Shown here: positions 49,752 through 59,169 of the stretch, piece after piece
Layout of the letters: each line of letters begins with the position of its first letter
How positions within the stretch are numbered: position 1 is the stretch's first letter
Assembly: GCF_014268745.2 (NCBI RefSeq)
Contig: NZ_JABWRB020000005.1
Location: 1-64,000 of the forward strand
Reading direction: 5' to 3'
Length of the DNA: 64,000 nt
DNA from: Pseudomonas zanjanensis
GTDB lineage: Bacteria > Pseudomonadota > Gammaproteobacteria > Pseudomonadales > Pseudomonadaceae
Position numbers and translations under genes: made by a program
Notes under the pieces: generated by a model
The model's input: the letters and a program-made list of their open reading frames with translations, nothing else
Told to the model about the DNA's origin: nothing
The model's database searches: none

Positions 49752-51116
49752 TTAGCCTTGCAACGCACTGAGGGTCAGGTCCAGGCACTGCCGTGCCTTG
49801 GTCACCAACTCATCGATCTCGGCCTTGCTGATCACCAGCGGCGGCGCAATGATCATGGTGTCGCCCACCGCGCGCATGATCAGCCCGTTATCGAAGCAGA
49901 ACTGCCGGCAGATCATGCCCACACCCTTGCCTTCGTAGCGCTTGCGCGTGGCCTTGTCCTGGACCAGTTCGATCGCCCCCAGCAAACCGACCCCACGTAC
50001 TTCACCCACCAGCGGATGATCGTTCAGTTCCCTTAAGCGTTGTTGCAAATAGGGTGCCGTTTCGCTGTGGACACGCTCGATGATCTTCTCGTCGCGCAGG
50101 ATGCGGATGTTTTCCAGGGCCACCGCCGCGGCCACCGGGTGACCGGAGTAGGTAAAGCCGTGGTTGAAGTCGCCGCCTTCGTTGAGCACCGCGACCACGT
50201 CGTCGCGCACGATCAGCCCACCCATGGGGATGTAGCCGGAGGTCAGGCCCTTGGCGATGGTCATCATGTGCGGTTTCAACCCGTAATGGTCGGTACCGAA
50301 CCACTCACCGGTACGGCCAAAGCCACAGATCACTTCGTCGGCCACGAACAGGATGTCGTACTTGGCGAGGATTTCCTTCATGCGCGGCCAGTAGCTGTCC
50401 GGCGGCACGATCACGCCACCGGCGCCCTGGATCGGCTCGGCGATGAACGCACCGACGTTGTCCACGCCGATCTCCAGGATTTTTTCTTCCAACTGGTTGG
50501 CCGCCCACACGCCGAACTCTTCGGGGCTCATGTCGCCGCCTTCACCGAACCAGTAAGGCTGGGCAATGTGGACAATGCCCGGGATCGGCAGGTCGCCCTG
50601 CTCGTGCATATAAGTCATGCCGCCCAGGCTCGCGCCCGCGACGGTCGAGCCGTGATAACCGTTCTTGCGGCTGATGATGACTTTTTTGTTTGGCTGGCCC
50701 TTGATCGCCCAATAATGGCGGACCATCCGCAACATTGTGTCGTTGCCCTCGGAGCCGGAGCCGGTGAAGAACACGTGGTTCATGCCTTCAGGGGCGATGT
50801 CGGCGATGGCTTTGGACAGTTCCAGCACCGGCGGGTGGGCCGTCTGGAAAAACAGGTTGTAGTACGGCAGTTCGCGCATCTGTTGGCTGGCGGCATCGGC
50901 CAGCTCCTCGCGACCGTAACCGACGGCCACGCACCAGAGGCCAGCCATGCCGTCGAGGATCTTGTTGCCTTCACTGTCCCAGAGGTAGACGCCCTTGGCG
51001 TGGGTGATGATGCGCGGGCCTTTCTCTTTGAGCTGCTTGAAGTCGCTGAACGGCGCCAGGTGGTGATCGTTGCTCAGGGTCTGCCATTCACGGGTTTGCG
51101 GGTTATTGCGGGTCAT
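49752..51116 (-). CDS. spuC: Polyamine (putrescine):pyruvate aminotransferase SpuC
   Basis: 454-residue class III PLP aminotransferase. The cofactor lysine is K289 in MMTIAKGLTSGYIPMGG. SGSEGNDTMLRMVRHYWA binds phosphate, and FVADEVICGFGRTG supplies the ring-nitrogen Asp. It removes an amino group from putrescine and related diamines toward 4-aminobutyrate. AGGAG precedes the ATG. It lies between spuB and spuD in the canonical order. Confidence 0.95.
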   Translation of the reverse strand: MTRNNPQTREWQTLSNDHHLAPFSDFKQLKEKGPRIITHAKGVYLWDSEGNKILDGMAGLWCVAVGYGREELADAASQQMRELPYYNLFFQTAHPPVLELSKAIADIAPEGMNHVFFTGSGSEGNDTMLRMVRHYWAIKGQPNKKVIISRKNGYHGSTVAGASLGGMTYMHEQGDLPIPGIVHIAQPYWFGEGGDMSPEEFGVWAANQLEEKILEIGVDNVGAFIAEPIQGAGGVIVPPDSYWPRMKEILAKYDILFVADEVICGFGRTGEWFGTDHYGLKPHMMTIAKGLTSGYIPMGGLIVRDDVVAVLNEGGDFNHGFTYSGHPVAAAVALENIRILRDEKIIERVHSETAPYLQQRLRELNDHPLVGEVRGVGLLGAIELVQDKATRKRYEGKGVGMICRQFCFDNGLIMRAVGDTMIIAPPLVISKAEIDELVTKARQCLDLTLSALQG

Positions 51117-51174
51117 GCCAATTCTCCTGTTATCGGTGAGGGCGAAGCTGCCTGAAGCAGCCCCGCCCGGCGCT

Positions 51175-52533
51175 TCAGACGGCGAAGAGCAGGAATTCCC
51201 GCTCCCACGAACTGATCACGCGCTTGAAGTTTTCATGCTCGGCCCGCTTGACCGCGACGTAGCCTGTGATGAATTTCTTGCCCAGGTATTTCTCGATGGT
51301 GGTGCTGTTTTCCATGCGTTCCAGGGCGTCTTCGATGGTCAGCGGCAAACGCAGGTTGCGGCGTTCGTAGCCTCGGCCCACCACCGGCGCGCTCGGGTTG
51401 ATGCCTTCAACCATGCCGATGAAGCCACACAGCAGGCTGGCGGCAATCGCCAGGTATGGGTTGGCATCGGCGCCCGGCAAGCGGTTTTCCACCCGACGGT
51501 TCTGCGGCCCGGCATCCGGCACGCGCAAGCCCACGGTGCGGTTCTCTTCGCCCCACTCCACGTTCACCGGCGCCGACGTGTCCGGCAGGAAGCGGCGGAA
51601 CGAGTTGACGTTGGGGGCGAACAGCGGCAACAGCTCGGGGATGAATTTCTGCAGGCCACCGATGTGGTGCAGGAACAGATCGCTCATGGTCCCGTCTTCA
51701 TTGGAGAAGACGTTCTTGCCGGTTTCCTTGTCGATGATGCTCTGGTGCAGGTGCATCGCACTGCCCGGCTCGCCGGTCATGGGCTTGGCCATGAACGTGG
51801 CGGCCACGTCGTGCTTGAGTGCCGCCTCGCGCATGGTGCGCTTGAACACCAGGATCTGGTCGGCCAGGGACAAGGCATCGCCGTGACGGAAGTTGATTTC
51901 CATCTGCGCCGTGCCGTCCTCATGGATCAGGGTATCGAGGTCCAGCTCCTGCAATTCGCACCAGTCGTAGACGTCTTCGAACAGTGGGTCGAATTCGTTG
52001 GCCGCTTCGATCGAGAAGGACTGGCGACCGGTCTCCGGGCGGCCGGAGCGGCCAATGGGCGGCTGCAGTGGGAAGTCCGGGTCGTCGCTGCGCTTGGTCA
52101 GGTAGAACTCCATTTCCGGCGCGACGATGGGCTGCCAGCCTTTGTCGGCGTAGAGCTTGAGCACTTTCTTGAGCACGTTGCGCGGCGACAGCTCGATGGG
52201 GTTGCCCTGCTTGTCGTAGGCGTCGTGGATGACCTGGGCGGTGGGCTCGATGGCCCAAGGCACAAGGAACACGGCGTTCTCGTCCGGGCGGCAGATCATG
52301 TCGATGTCAGCCGGGTCGAGCAGTTCGTAATAGATGTCGTCTTCGACATAGTCGCCCGTCACGGTCTGGAGCAGCACGCTCTCGGGCAGGCGCATGCCTT
52401 TTTCGGCGATGAACTTGTTGGTCGGCGAGATCTTGCCCCGGGTGATACCGGTCAGGTCGCCAATCATGCATTCGACTTCTGTGATCTTGTGGTCTTTCAA
52501 CCAATCGGTGAGCTGGTCGAGGTTGTTACTCAT
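51175..52533 (-). CDS. spuB: Glutamine-synthetase-like glutamylpolyamine synthetase SpuB
   Basis: 452-residue member of the glutamine synthetase family used for gamma-glutamylation of polyamines (PuuA type). Metal and ATP segments include APEMEFYL, GTAQMEINFRHGD, MHLHQSIID and NRRVENRLPGADANPY. It should join glutamate to putrescine or spermidine before oxidation or transamination. The spacing to spuA is 40 bases and to spuC 58 bases, consistent with one transcript. Confidence 0.93.
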   Translation of the reverse strand: MSNNLDQLTDWLKDHKITEVECMIGDLTGITRGKISPTNKFIAEKGMRLPESVLLQTVTGDYVEDDIYYELLDPADIDMICRPDENAVFLVPWAIEPTAQVIHDAYDKQGNPIELSPRNVLKKVLKLYADKGWQPIVAPEMEFYLTKRSDDPDFPLQPPIGRSGRPETGRQSFSIEAANEFDPLFEDVYDWCELQELDLDTLIHEDGTAQMEINFRHGDALSLADQILVFKRTMREAALKHDVAATFMAKPMTGEPGSAMHLHQSIIDKETGKNVFSNEDGTMSDLFLHHIGGLQKFIPELLPLFAPNVNSFRRFLPDTSAPVNVEWGEENRTVGLRVPDAGPQNRRVENRLPGADANPYLAIAASLLCGFIGMVEGINPSAPVVGRGYERRNLRLPLTIEDALERMENSTTIEKYLGKKFITGYVAVKRAEHENFKRVISSWEREFLLFAV

Positions 52534-52573
52534 AAATGCCTCTAGGCGTGAGTTTCCTGACTGCTATTAATCG

Positions 52574-53350
52574 TCAGGCGTTGTTTGACGCATCCGCGTC
52601 GCGTTGTGTTGCCCTTGCTCGGCAGGCATCGCCAAATGCCTGGAAAATCGCAAGGTAGTACGGGTTAGAGCTTACCTCCCATTCGGGGTGCCATTGCACA
52701 CCTAAAGCAAAAGCCTTGCCTTCTGACACCGAAACCGCCTCGATCAGCCCGTCGGGGGCCACCGCTTCGGCCCGCAACCCAGGCGCCAGGCGCTCGATGC
52801 CTTGGCTGTGGATCGAATTGACGTCAATCACCGCCGGCAGGCCCAGGCCCGCCAGGATGCCATCGGGTTGGATCCGCACGACGTGAGCCGGGCCGTACTG
52901 GATATCCACCGACTGAGTGTCGTCTTCACGATGATCGATAAAGGTTCCGACTTCATGAACCTTCTGATGCAGGCTGCCGCCGAACGCGACGTTCATTTCC
53001 TGGAAACCGCGGCAAATGCCAAATATCGGCACCCCGGTCGCCACCGCGGCACGCAGCAGCGGCAGGGTCAACGCATCCCGTGCAGGGTCGTGGGCAGTGC
53101 CCGGCGCGCTGGCAGGTCCGCTATAGTGAAAAGGTTCGACGTTGGAAGGAGAGCCGGTAAACACAATACCGTCCAGGGCGTCCAGAATATCGGACGTTCC
53201 AAGCTCATCGGCCATGGACGGAATAATCAGGGGCAAGCCCTTGGCGGCCGTGGCGACAGCCCGCAGGTACTTGTCATAGGTAGCGTGGTAGACATGCAAA
53301 CCGATCTGCTTGGTGCAGGCGGTGACGCCGATTAACGGCAGGCGAGACAT
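52574..53350 (-). CDS. spuA: Class I glutamine amidotransferase SpuA (glutamyl-product hydrolase)
   Basis: 258-residue PuuD-like hydrolase releasing glutamate from gamma-glutamyl products. The catalytic Cys is in FGICRGFQEMN, and the His-Glu pair in GVQWHPEWEV. No synthetase domain is fused, so it works on ready-made amide bonds. First gene of the minus-strand spu operon, diverging from spuI over a 278-base control region. Confidence 0.93.
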   Translation of the reverse strand: MSRLPLIGVTACTKQIGLHVYHATYDKYLRAVATAAKGLPLIIPSMADELGTSDILDALDGIVFTGSPSNVEPFHYSGPASAPGTAHDPARDALTLPLLRAAVATGVPIFGICRGFQEMNVAFGGSLHQKVHEVGTFIDHREDDTQSVDIQYGPAHVVRIQPDGILAGLGLPAVIDVNSIHSQGIERLAPGLRAEAVAPDGLIEAVSVSEGKAFALGVQWHPEWEVSSNPYYLAIFQAFGDACRARATQRDADASNNA

Positions 53351-53488
53351 GAAGCACCCCGGTATTATTGCTGTTATGGGTTTGAATCGAGCTTAGCCTT
53401 GTTCATTTTTTTACACAACACCCCCGTAAAAAATACAACACGGCCCGCTCAAGCCTGCGGGCGCCAAGGCCTTTAAAGGGAAAAAAAC

Positions 53489-53533
53489 GCCCTAAATTGC
53501 CTCAAAAAAGCCTTGAAGGTGCTTTTTTAGGGC
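53489..53533. promoter_or_regulatory. Terminator-like hairpin in the spuA-spuI control region
   Basis: AAAAAAGC and GCTTTTTT pair around CTTGAAGGT, with outer GCCCTAA/TTAGGGC arms; T-runs occur on both strands. It lies 96 bases upstream of spuI and 139 from spuA, so it could be an attenuator in a leader RNA or an operator. The rest of the gap is A-rich, with several TTTTT/AAAAA tracts. Confidence 0.5.
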
Positions 53534-53628
53534 AAAAAAGGCCCTGCTTGACTTCGGCATGCCGTTCGGGTTGACTGGCTTTCGAAGAGATCAATGATTG
53601 ATATTTTTAACAACAAAGGTGTTGCATC

Positions 53629-55005
53629 ATGTCGGTACCCCCGCGTGCCGTTCAGCTTAACGAAGCGAACGCGTTCCTTAAGGAACATCCTGAGGTTCTG
53701 TACGTTGACCTTCTGATTGCGGATATGAATGGTGTGGTGCGCGGCAAGCGCATAGAACGCACCAGCCTCCACAAGGTTTACGAGAAAGGCATCAACCTGC
53801 CGGCCTCTTTATTTGCCCTGGATATCAATGGCTCTACGGTGGAAAGCACCGGCCTGGGTCTGGACATCGGTGATGCCGACCGGATCTGCTATCCAATCCC
53901 TGACACCCTGTGCAATGAGCCTTGGCAGAAGCGCCCTACCGCGCAGCTGTTGATGACCATGCACGAACTCGAAGGCGAGCCTTTCTTCGCCGACCCGCGC
54001 GAAGTCCTGCGCCAGGTCGTGACCAAGTTCGATGAACTGGGCCTGACCATCTGCGCCGCGTTCGAGCTGGAGTTCTACCTGATCGACCAGGAGAACGTGA
54101 ATGGACGCCCACAACCGCCCCGCTCGCCGATTTCCGGCAAACGCCCGCATTCGACCCAGGTCTACCTGATCGATGACCTCGACGAATACGTCGATTGCCT
54201 CCAGGACATTCTGGAAGGGGCCAAGGAGCAAGGCATTCCCGCCGACGCCATCGTCAAGGAAAGTGCCCCGGCGCAGTTCGAAGTGAACCTGCACCACGTG
54301 GCCGATCCGATCAAGGCGTGCGACTACGCGGTCCTGCTCAAGCGCCTGATCAAAAACATCGCCTACGACCATGAAATGGACACCACCTTCATGGCCAAGC
54401 CGTATCCGGGCCAGGCAGGCAATGGTTTGCACGTCCACATTTCGATCCTGGATAAAGACGGCAAGAATATCTTTGCCAGCGAGGATCCCGAGCAGAACGC
54501 CGCATTGCGTCACGCGATCGGCGGTGTGCTCGAGACCCTGCCCGCGCAGATGGCTTTCCTCTGCCCGAACGTCAACTCCTACCGTCGTTTCGGCGCACAG
54601 TTCTACGTGCCGAACTCGCCGACTTGGGGCCTGGACAACCGCACCGTGGCCTTGCGCGTGCCGACCGGCTCGGCCGATGCCGTGCGCCTGGAACACCGCG
54701 TCGCCGGTGCCGATGCCAACCCATACCTGCTGATGGCCTCCGTGCTGGCAGGGGTGCACCATGGCCTGGTCAACAAGATCGAGCCCGGTGCGCCGGTGGA
54801 AGGCAACAGCTACGAGCAGAACGAGCAAAGCCTGCCGAACAACTTGCGCGATGCCCTGCGCGAGCTGGACGACAGCGAAGTCATGGCCAAGTACATCGAC
54901 CCGAAATACATCGATATCTTCGTGGCCTGCAAGGAAAGCGAGCTGGAGGAGTTCGAACACTCCATCTCCGACCTTGAGTACAACTGGTACCTGCATACCG
55001 TGTAA
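53629..55005 (+). CDS. spuI: Glutamylpolyamine synthetase SpuI
   Basis: 458-residue second glutamine-synthetase-like protein, divergent from the spuA operon. Segments AFELEFYLID, ESAPAQFEVNLHHV, GNGLHVHISILD and RLEHRVAGADANPY are the PuuA/GS ligands for glutamate, ammonia site and ATP. The paralogy with SpuB suggests different polyamine preference (for example diamine against spermidine or agmatine). The ATG at 53629 has AAAGGTG upstream. A strong terminator follows. Confidence 0.93.
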   Translation: MSVPPRAVQLNEANAFLKEHPEVLYVDLLIADMNGVVRGKRIERTSLHKVYEKGINLPASLFALDINGSTVESTGLGLDIGDADRICYPIPDTLCNEPWQKRPTAQLLMTMHELEGEPFFADPREVLRQVVTKFDELGLTICAAFELEFYLIDQENVNGRPQPPRSPISGKRPHSTQVYLIDDLDEYVDCLQDILEGAKEQGIPADAIVKESAPAQFEVNLHHVADPIKACDYAVLLKRLIKNIAYDHEMDTTFMAKPYPGQAGNGLHVHISILDKDGKNIFASEDPEQNAALRHAIGGVLETLPAQMAFLCPNVNSYRRFGAQFYVPNSPTWGLDNRTVALRVPTGSADAVRLEHRVAGADANPYLLMASVLAGVHHGLVNKIEPGAPVEGNSYEQNEQSLPNNLRDALRELDDSEVMAKYIDPKYIDIFVACKESELEEFEHSISDLEYNWYLHTV

Positions 55006-55023
55006 GCGGTTGCGGTCAAAAAG

Positions 55024-55059
55024 AAACGCCGCAGGCCTTATGGCCTGCGGCGTTTTTTT
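55024..55059 (+). terminator. Terminator after spuI
   Basis: An 11-base perfect stem (CGCCGCAGGCC / GGCCTGCGGCG) with a TTAT loop is followed by seven T, 18 bases after the stop. Confidence 0.95.
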
Positions 55060-55077
55060 ATGTCTGCCGCCGAACAT

Positions 55078-55209
55078 TGTGGCGAGGGAGCTTGCTCCCG
55101 CTGGGCTGCGCAGCAGCCCCAAAAATGCTGAAGCGGTCAACCTGAACCACGGCGGCGACTGGTTTCGGGGTGGCTTCGCAGCCCAGCGGGAGCAAGCTCC
55201 CTCGCCACA
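55078..55209. repeat. REP pair (REPIN), GAGGGAGCTTGCTCC family
   Basis: Inverted pair with a spacer carrying GGGCTGCGCAGCAGCCC, lying between spuI and the TetR gene; the right arm ends about 80 bases before the TetR start. Confidence 0.9.
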
Positions 55210-55291
55210 GGAGTTGCTCTGCTCACAAGTCCGGGTATGGACCATCCGCTCGCTCTGCGTACAATGCCCGGCAGCCCCGCAGGAGACGTCC

Positions 55292-55927
55292 ATGACGCGC
55301 ATCGCCACCCCCCGCAAACCCCGCGCACGCAGCCAGGCCCGGATCGACACCATTCTTGATGCCGCCCGTACGCTGCTTGCCGCCGAAGGCGTGGCCAGCC
55401 TGTCGATCTACAGCGTCGCCGAGCGCGCCGGGATCCCGCCCTCTTCCGTGTACCACTTCTTCGCCAGCGTCCCGGCCCTGCTCGAAGCCCTGACCGCCGA
55501 CGTCCACGCCGCCTTCCGCGCGGGCCTGCAAGCACCGATCGATCATGCCGCGCTGAACCATTGGCACGACCTGTCCCGGCTGGTGGAACAACGCATGCTC
55601 GCCATCTACAGCCAGGACGCCGCCGCTCGCCAGCTGATCCTGGCCCAGCACGGCCTGACCGAAGTCACCCAGGCCGACCGCCAGCACGACCTCGAGCTGA
55701 GCGATTTGATGCACAAGGTCTTCGCTCACCATTTCGCCCTGCCGCCCCTGCCCGACGACGTCGATGTGTTCGCCCTGGCCATGGAACTGGGCGACCGCGT
55801 CTACGCCCGCTCGGTCCAACAACACGGCCAGATCACCCCACGCATGGCCGAAGAAGGCATGCGGGTATTCGATGCGTACCTGGGGCTGTATTTGCCGCCG
55901 TATCTGCCCAAGCGCGAAGCATCCTGA
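55292..55927 (+). CDS. TetR-family regulator next to spu
   Basis: 211 residues. An N-terminal helix-turn-helix (SIYSVAERAGIPPSSVYHFF) is preceded by a basic arm (TPRKPRARSQAR). A strong AGGAG places the start at 55292. It lies downstream of spuI on the same strand but beyond its terminator. In PAO1 the agmatine regulator AguR stands near spuI; this could be its counterpart, but no aguBA genes are present in the window to support it. Confidence 0.85.
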   Translation: MTRIATPRKPRARSQARIDTILDAARTLLAAEGVASLSIYSVAERAGIPPSSVYHFFASVPALLEALTADVHAAFRAGLQAPIDHAALNHWHDLSRLVEQRMLAIYSQDAAARQLILAQHGLTEVTQADRQHDLELSDLMHKVFAHHFALPPLPDDVDVFALAMELGDRVYARSVQQHGQITPRMAEEGMRVFDAYLGLYLPPYLPKREAS

Positions 55928-55932
55928 TCCAC

Positions 55933-56062
55933 GTGGCGAGGGGATTTATCCCCGCTGGGCTGCGCAGCGGCCCCCAAACCAGCTAACTCGATGTGCCAGG
56001 AAGATGAGTACACTGCTTTAGGGCTGCTGCGCAGCCCAGCGGGGATAAATCCCCTCGCCACA
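55933..56062. repeat. Variant REP pair, GGGGATTTATCCCC core
   Basis: Inverted pair with the outer GTGGCGAG arms of the second family but a GGATTTATCC heart in place of GAGCTTGCTC, a distinct subfamily also common in fluorescent pseudomonads. Starts six bases after the TetR stop. Confidence 0.85.
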
Positions 56063-56113
56063 AAGCCCCCTCCTCACCTCAACAAAGTGCATGCGTGCGC
56101 AGCCCAAAAACCC

Positions 56114-56130
56114 AAAAGCCCCGAAGGGCT
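56114..56130 (-). terminator. Terminator of the ssu operon
   Basis: On the minus strand AGCCC-TTCG-GGGCT followed by TTTT, a stable UUCG tetraloop hairpin, 33 bases after the ssuF stop. Confidence 0.65.
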
Positions 56131-56162
56131 CTCGCCGTCCGGGGCCGTGGGTCAAGCATCGT

Positions 56163-56378
56163 TCACAACTTGGCGATAGACACCTCGGTGGATTTGACGA
56201 AGGCAATCACTTCGCTGCCGATCGCCAGTTCCAACTCCTTGACCGAACGGGTGGTGATGACCGACGTGACGATGCCGGAGGCGGTCTGCACGTCGATTTC
56301 CGACAGCACGTCGCCTTCGACGATTTCCTTGATGGTGCCTTTGAACTGGTTGCGTACGTTGATGGCTTTGATGGTCAT
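56163..56378 (-). CDS. ssuF: TOBE/molbindin-like protein SsuF
   Basis: 71-residue single TOBE domain (MTIKAINVRNQFKGTIKEIV...). In P. putida the ssuEADCBF operon ends with such a small molybdopterin-binding-like protein, needed for growth on sulfonates; its biochemical role there is not settled. AGGAA precedes the ATG at 56378. It lies 25 bases after ssuB. Confidence 0.9.
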   Translation of the reverse strand: MTIKAINVRNQFKGTIKEIVEGDVLSEIDVQTASGIVTSVITTRSVKELELAIGSEVIAFVKSTEVSIAKL

Positions 56379-56403
56379 GGTGTCGATTCCTGTCTGGATG
56401 AAG

Positions 56404-57210
56404 TTATTGCGCCCAACGCAATTGCGTAGGCAAGGGTGAAACGGGTTCGGGTTCCGGCGGTTGGCCGGGCAAGGACAGCACACGGTTGAGGACTTCGATT
56501 TCCAGGCTCGCCAGGCGATGAGAGCCGCGAACCCGTGGGCGTGGCAGGTCGATGGGCAGGTCGAGGCCGACCTGGCCGTCCTCGATCAGGATCACCCGGT
56601 CGGCAATCGCCACCGCTTCGCTGACGTCGTGAGTCACCAGCAACACCGTGAAACCGTGCTGCTGCCAGAGGTTTTCGATCAGTTGCTGCATCTCGATACG
56701 GGTCAGGGCGTCCAATGCGCCCAAGGGTTCGTCGAGCAACAACAGCCGTGGCTGATGAATCAGCGCGCGGGCGAGGGCCACCCGTTGTTTCTGGCCGCCG
56801 GACAATGCCGCCGGCCACTCCTGGGCACGGTCGGCCAAGCCGACGGCTTCCAGTGCCTGCAAGGCCTGCGGACGCCAGTTGCCGTTGAGCCCGAGGCCAA
56901 CGTTGTCGATGACTTTTTTCCACGGCAGCAGACGCGCTTCCTGGAACATCAACCGCGTGTCCTGTTGCGCCGCACTCAAGGCCGCCGAGCCCGCCAGCAG
57001 TTGGCCATCGGTGGGTTGATCGAGCCCGGCCAGCAACCGCAGCAAGGTACTTTTGCCACAACCGCTGCGACCGACCACGGCCACGAACTGCCCGGCCGGG
57101 ATATGCAGGTCGATGTCGCGCAATACCTGGCGCGTGCCAAAGGTTTTTTGCAGGTTGCGCACCGCCAGCGGGATGCCACGCAGCAGGCGCGGAGGTTGTT
57201 GGGCGGTCAT
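56404..57210 (-). CDS. ssuB: Sulfonate ABC transporter ATPase SsuB
   Basis: 268 residues: Walker A VGRSGCGKST, signature LSGGQKQRVALARAL, Walker B LLLLDEPLGALDA, switch His in VTHDVSEA. A proline-rich C-terminal extension (PGQPPEPEPVSPLP) follows the ATPase core. Its start overlaps the ssuC stop by four bases (ATGA). Confidence 0.94.
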   Translation of the reverse strand: MTAQQPPRLLRGIPLAVRNLQKTFGTRQVLRDIDLHIPAGQFVAVVGRSGCGKSTLLRLLAGLDQPTDGQLLAGSAALSAAQQDTRLMFQEARLLPWKKVIDNVGLGLNGNWRPQALQALEAVGLADRAQEWPAALSGGQKQRVALARALIHQPRLLLLDEPLGALDALTRIEMQQLIENLWQQHGFTVLLVTHDVSEAVAIADRVILIEDGQVGLDLPIDLPRPRVRGSHRLASLEIEVLNRVLSLPGQPPEPEPVSPLPTQLRWAQ

Positions 57211-57989
57211 GCGGCACCTCCCTTGTTCACTTGGTACGCCGGATGCCAGCGCAGCCAGACCCGCTCAAGCCCACGGGCGGCCAGGTCGGCCAATTTGCCC
57301 AGCACCGCGTACAAGAGAATCGCCAGCACCACCACATCGGTTTGCAGGAACTCACGGGCGTTCATCGCCAAGTAGCCGATGCCGGCGCTGGCCGAAATGG
57401 TTTCCGCCACGATCAACGTCAACCACATGAAGCCCAGGGCAAAGCGCACGCCCACCAGGATCGAAGGCAAGGCGCCCGGCAGGATCACCTGGCGAAACAG
57501 GCTGAAGCCGGACAAGCCGTAGCTGCGGGACATTTCCACCAGCGCCGGGTCGACGTTGCGGATGCCGTGGTAGGTGTTGAGGTAGATCGGAAACAACGTG
57601 CCCAGGGCTACCAGGAAAATTTTCGCCGACTCATCGATACCGAACCACAGGATCACCAGGGGAATCAGCGCCAGGTGCGGGACGTTGCGCACCATCTGCA
57701 CGGAGCTGTCCAACAGGCGCTCGCCCCATTTCGACAGGCCGGTGATGAAGCCCAGGGCCAGGCCAATGCCGCCGCCGATCAGGAAACCGACCGCCGCCCG
57801 CCAACCACTGATCGCCAGGTGCGTCCAGATCTCACCGCTGCGCACCAGGTTGACGCCGGCTTCGATCACGGCCACGGGTGCCGGCAGGATCCGCGTGGAC
57901 AACCAACCGGCCGACACCGACAGTTGCCAGACCGCCAGCAACAGCAGCGGCACCGCCCAGGGCGCGAGGTTGTGGATGATTTTATTCAT
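57207..57989 (-). CDS. ssuC: Sulfonate ABC transporter permease SsuC
   Basis: 260-residue inner-membrane permease, about six helices, with the EAA-like loop (VEMSRSYGLSGFSLFRQVILPGALP). GAGG precedes ATG 57989, seven bases after ssuD. The longer open frame upstream belongs to ssuD sequence in another frame and is ignored. Confidence 0.94.
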   Translation of the reverse strand: MNKIIHNLAPWAVPLLLLAVWQLSVSAGWLSTRILPAPVAVIEAGVNLVRSGEIWTHLAISGWRAAVGFLIGGGIGLALGFITGLSKWGERLLDSSVQMVRNVPHLALIPLVILWFGIDESAKIFLVALGTLFPIYLNTYHGIRNVDPALVEMSRSYGLSGFSLFRQVILPGALPSILVGVRFALGFMWLTLIVAETISASAGIGYLAMNAREFLQTDVVVLAILLYAVLGKLADLAARGLERVWLRWHPAYQVNKGGAA

Positions 57990-57996
57990 GGCCGCC

Positions 57997-59145
57997 TCAG
58001 CTCTGGGACGCGGCTTTGGGCAGGATGTCGTTGGCCACCATTTCACCGAACGGGCTCACATAGCCCTGGCTTTTCGGCAACTCCGGGCGCTCCACATCCA
58101 AGTGCGGAAACAACAGTTCCGCCACGCGATAGGACTCTTCCAGGTGGGGATAACCGGAGAAGATAAAGGTGTCGATGCCAAGGTCGGCATACTCCTTGAC
58201 CCGCGCCGCCACGGTCGGGCCATCGCCCACCAGCGCCGTGCCGGCACCGCCGCGTACCAGGCCGACACCGGCCCAGAGGTTGGGGCTGACTTCCAGCTTG
58301 TCGCGACTGCCGCCGTGCAGGGCGGCCATGCGTTGCTGGCCCACCGAATCGAAGCGCGCCAGGGAGGCCTGGGCCCGGGCGATGGTGTCGTCGTCCAGGT
58401 GAGAAATCAGCCGGTCGGCCGCTCGCCAGGCTTCGGCGTTGGTTTCCCGCACGATCACATGCAGGCGGATGCCGAAGCGCACGGTACGTCCGAGCTTCGC
58501 AGCCTTGGCCCGCACCTGCTCGATTTTTTGCGCGACGGCTGCGGGCGGCTCGCCCCAGGTCAGCACCATTTCCACTTGTTCGGCCGCCAGGTCCTGGGCA
58601 GCTTCCGACGAGCCGCCAAAATACAGCGGCGGACGCGGTTGCTGGATCGGCGGATAGAGCAGCTTGGCGCCCTTCACGCTGATGTGCTCACCGTCGTAAT
58701 CCACGGTCTCGCCTTCCAGCACCCGGCGCCAGATGCGGGTGAATTCCACCGAGGCCTGGTAGCGTTGTTCGTGGTCGAGGAACAGCCCATCGCCGGCCAG
58801 TTCATCCGGGTCGCCGCCGGTCACCAGGTTGAACAGCGCCCGCCCGCCGGACAACCGGTCGAGGGTCGCGGCCTGACGCGCCGCCACCGTTGGGGAAATA
58901 ATCCCGGGGCGCAGGGCCACGAGGAATTTCAGGCGCTGGGTCACGGGAATCAACGAAGCGGCCACCAGCCAGGAGTCCTCGCAGGAACGTCCGGTGGGGA
59001 TCAGCACGCCGCCGAAACCCAATCGATCCGCCGCCTGGGCGACCTGCTGCAAGTAACCGTGATCGACGGCGCGGGCGCCTTCGGCAGTGCCAAGGTAATG
59101 GCCGTCGCCATGGGTAGGCAGGAACCAGAAAATATTGAGGCTCAT
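57997..59145 (-). CDS. ssuD: FMNH2-dependent alkanesulfonate monooxygenase SsuD
   Basis: 382-residue TIM-barrel flavin monooxygenase that cleaves C1 and longer alkanesulfonates to aldehyde and sulfite using FMNH2 from SsuE. The active-site Cys is in TGRSCEDSW, and the FMN-phosphate region includes NLVTGGDPDELAGDG and FSGYPHLEES. Length and motifs are canonical. Confidence 0.96.
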   Translation of the reverse strand: MSLNIFWFLPTHGDGHYLGTAEGARAVDHGYLQQVAQAADRLGFGGVLIPTGRSCEDSWLVAASLIPVTQRLKFLVALRPGIISPTVAARQAATLDRLSGGRALFNLVTGGDPDELAGDGLFLDHEQRYQASVEFTRIWRRVLEGETVDYDGEHISVKGAKLLYPPIQQPRPPLYFGGSSEAAQDLAAEQVEMVLTWGEPPAAVAQKIEQVRAKAAKLGRTVRFGIRLHVIVRETNAEAWRAADRLISHLDDDTIARAQASLARFDSVGQQRMAALHGGSRDKLEVSPNLWAGVGLVRGGAGTALVGDGPTVAARVKEYADLGIDTFIFSGYPHLEESYRVAELLFPHLDVERPELPKSQGYVSPFGEMVANDILPKAASQS

Positions 59146-59169
59146 GGAGTGGTCTCCTAAGGGGTCGAA

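Noticed and set aside
53809..55353. 514-codon minus-strand frame opposite spuI and the TetR promoter
   Set aside because: Crosses the terminator and a REP pair; antisense to spuI, no recognisable protein.
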